Shown: piece by piece, positions 5,348 through 5,354 of the stretch
Layout: each line of letters opens with the position of its first letter
Position numbering within the stretch: the stretch's first letter is position 1
Assembly (NCBI GenBank): GCA_016286935.1
Contig: JAEEUO010000092.1
Location: forward strand, 1-5,354
Source: Bacillota bacterium
GTDB taxonomy: Bacteria; Bacillota; Clostridia; Peptostreptococcales; Anaerovoracaceae
DNA: 5,354 bases
Direction: 5' to 3'
The notes under the pieces: model-generated
Told to the model about the DNA's origin: nothing
The model's database searches: none
What the model saw: the letters and a program-made list of their open reading frames with translations, nothing else
Made by a program: the position numbers and the translations under genes

Positions 5348-5354
5348 ATTGTTT

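Overview
The window is high in G+C by eye. It carries six protein-coding loci packed with almost no intergenic space. G+C-rich third codon positions, strong AAAGGAG-type Shine-Dalgarno sites, an aldo/keto reductase fused to a bacterial dicluster ferredoxin domain, and an M29 aminopeptidase together suggest a high-G+C anaerobic Bacillota (Clostridia-like) bacterium, perhaps from a gut or metagenomic source. This is inference; there is no rRNA or other phylogenetic marker.

Layout: (1) 1-815, minus: the 5' portion of an MFS-like permease gene that runs off the left edge. (2) 816-904: a compact divergent promoter region. (3) 905-1879 and 1895-2578, plus: a two-gene operon of a ferredoxin-fused aldo/keto reductase and a Crp/Fnr-type regulator without FNR cysteines. 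(4) 2584-3159, minus: an unrecognised five-helix membrane protein with its own promoter and an intrinsic terminator that lies inside the 3' end of the regulator gene. (5) 3256-4086, minus: deoxyribonuclease IV (Nfo) with all nine expected metal ligands. (6) 4089-5333, minus: an M29 (AmpS-type) aminopeptidase gene, upstream of nfo and separated from it by 2 nt.

The most notable locus is the aminopeptidase. Read straight through, it is a full-length 414-codon M29 gene with all expected metal ligands. It has two anomalies. Codon 347, next to metal ligand His348, is TGA where many relatives have a Cys or Asn codon. The codon at the ideal distance from the Shine-Dalgarno site is AGG instead of ATG. 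The 67 sense codons after the TGA are intact and end at TAG just before the nfo ATG. Likely explanations are a very young pseudogene or sequence error. Recoding of the TGA, for example as selenocysteine, is possible but poorly supported: I see no consensus bacterial SECIS, and the lost start codon argues for decay or error.

No RNA genes, insertion sequences, CRISPR arrays or long repeats are visible. No gene-free stretch exceeds 100 bp.
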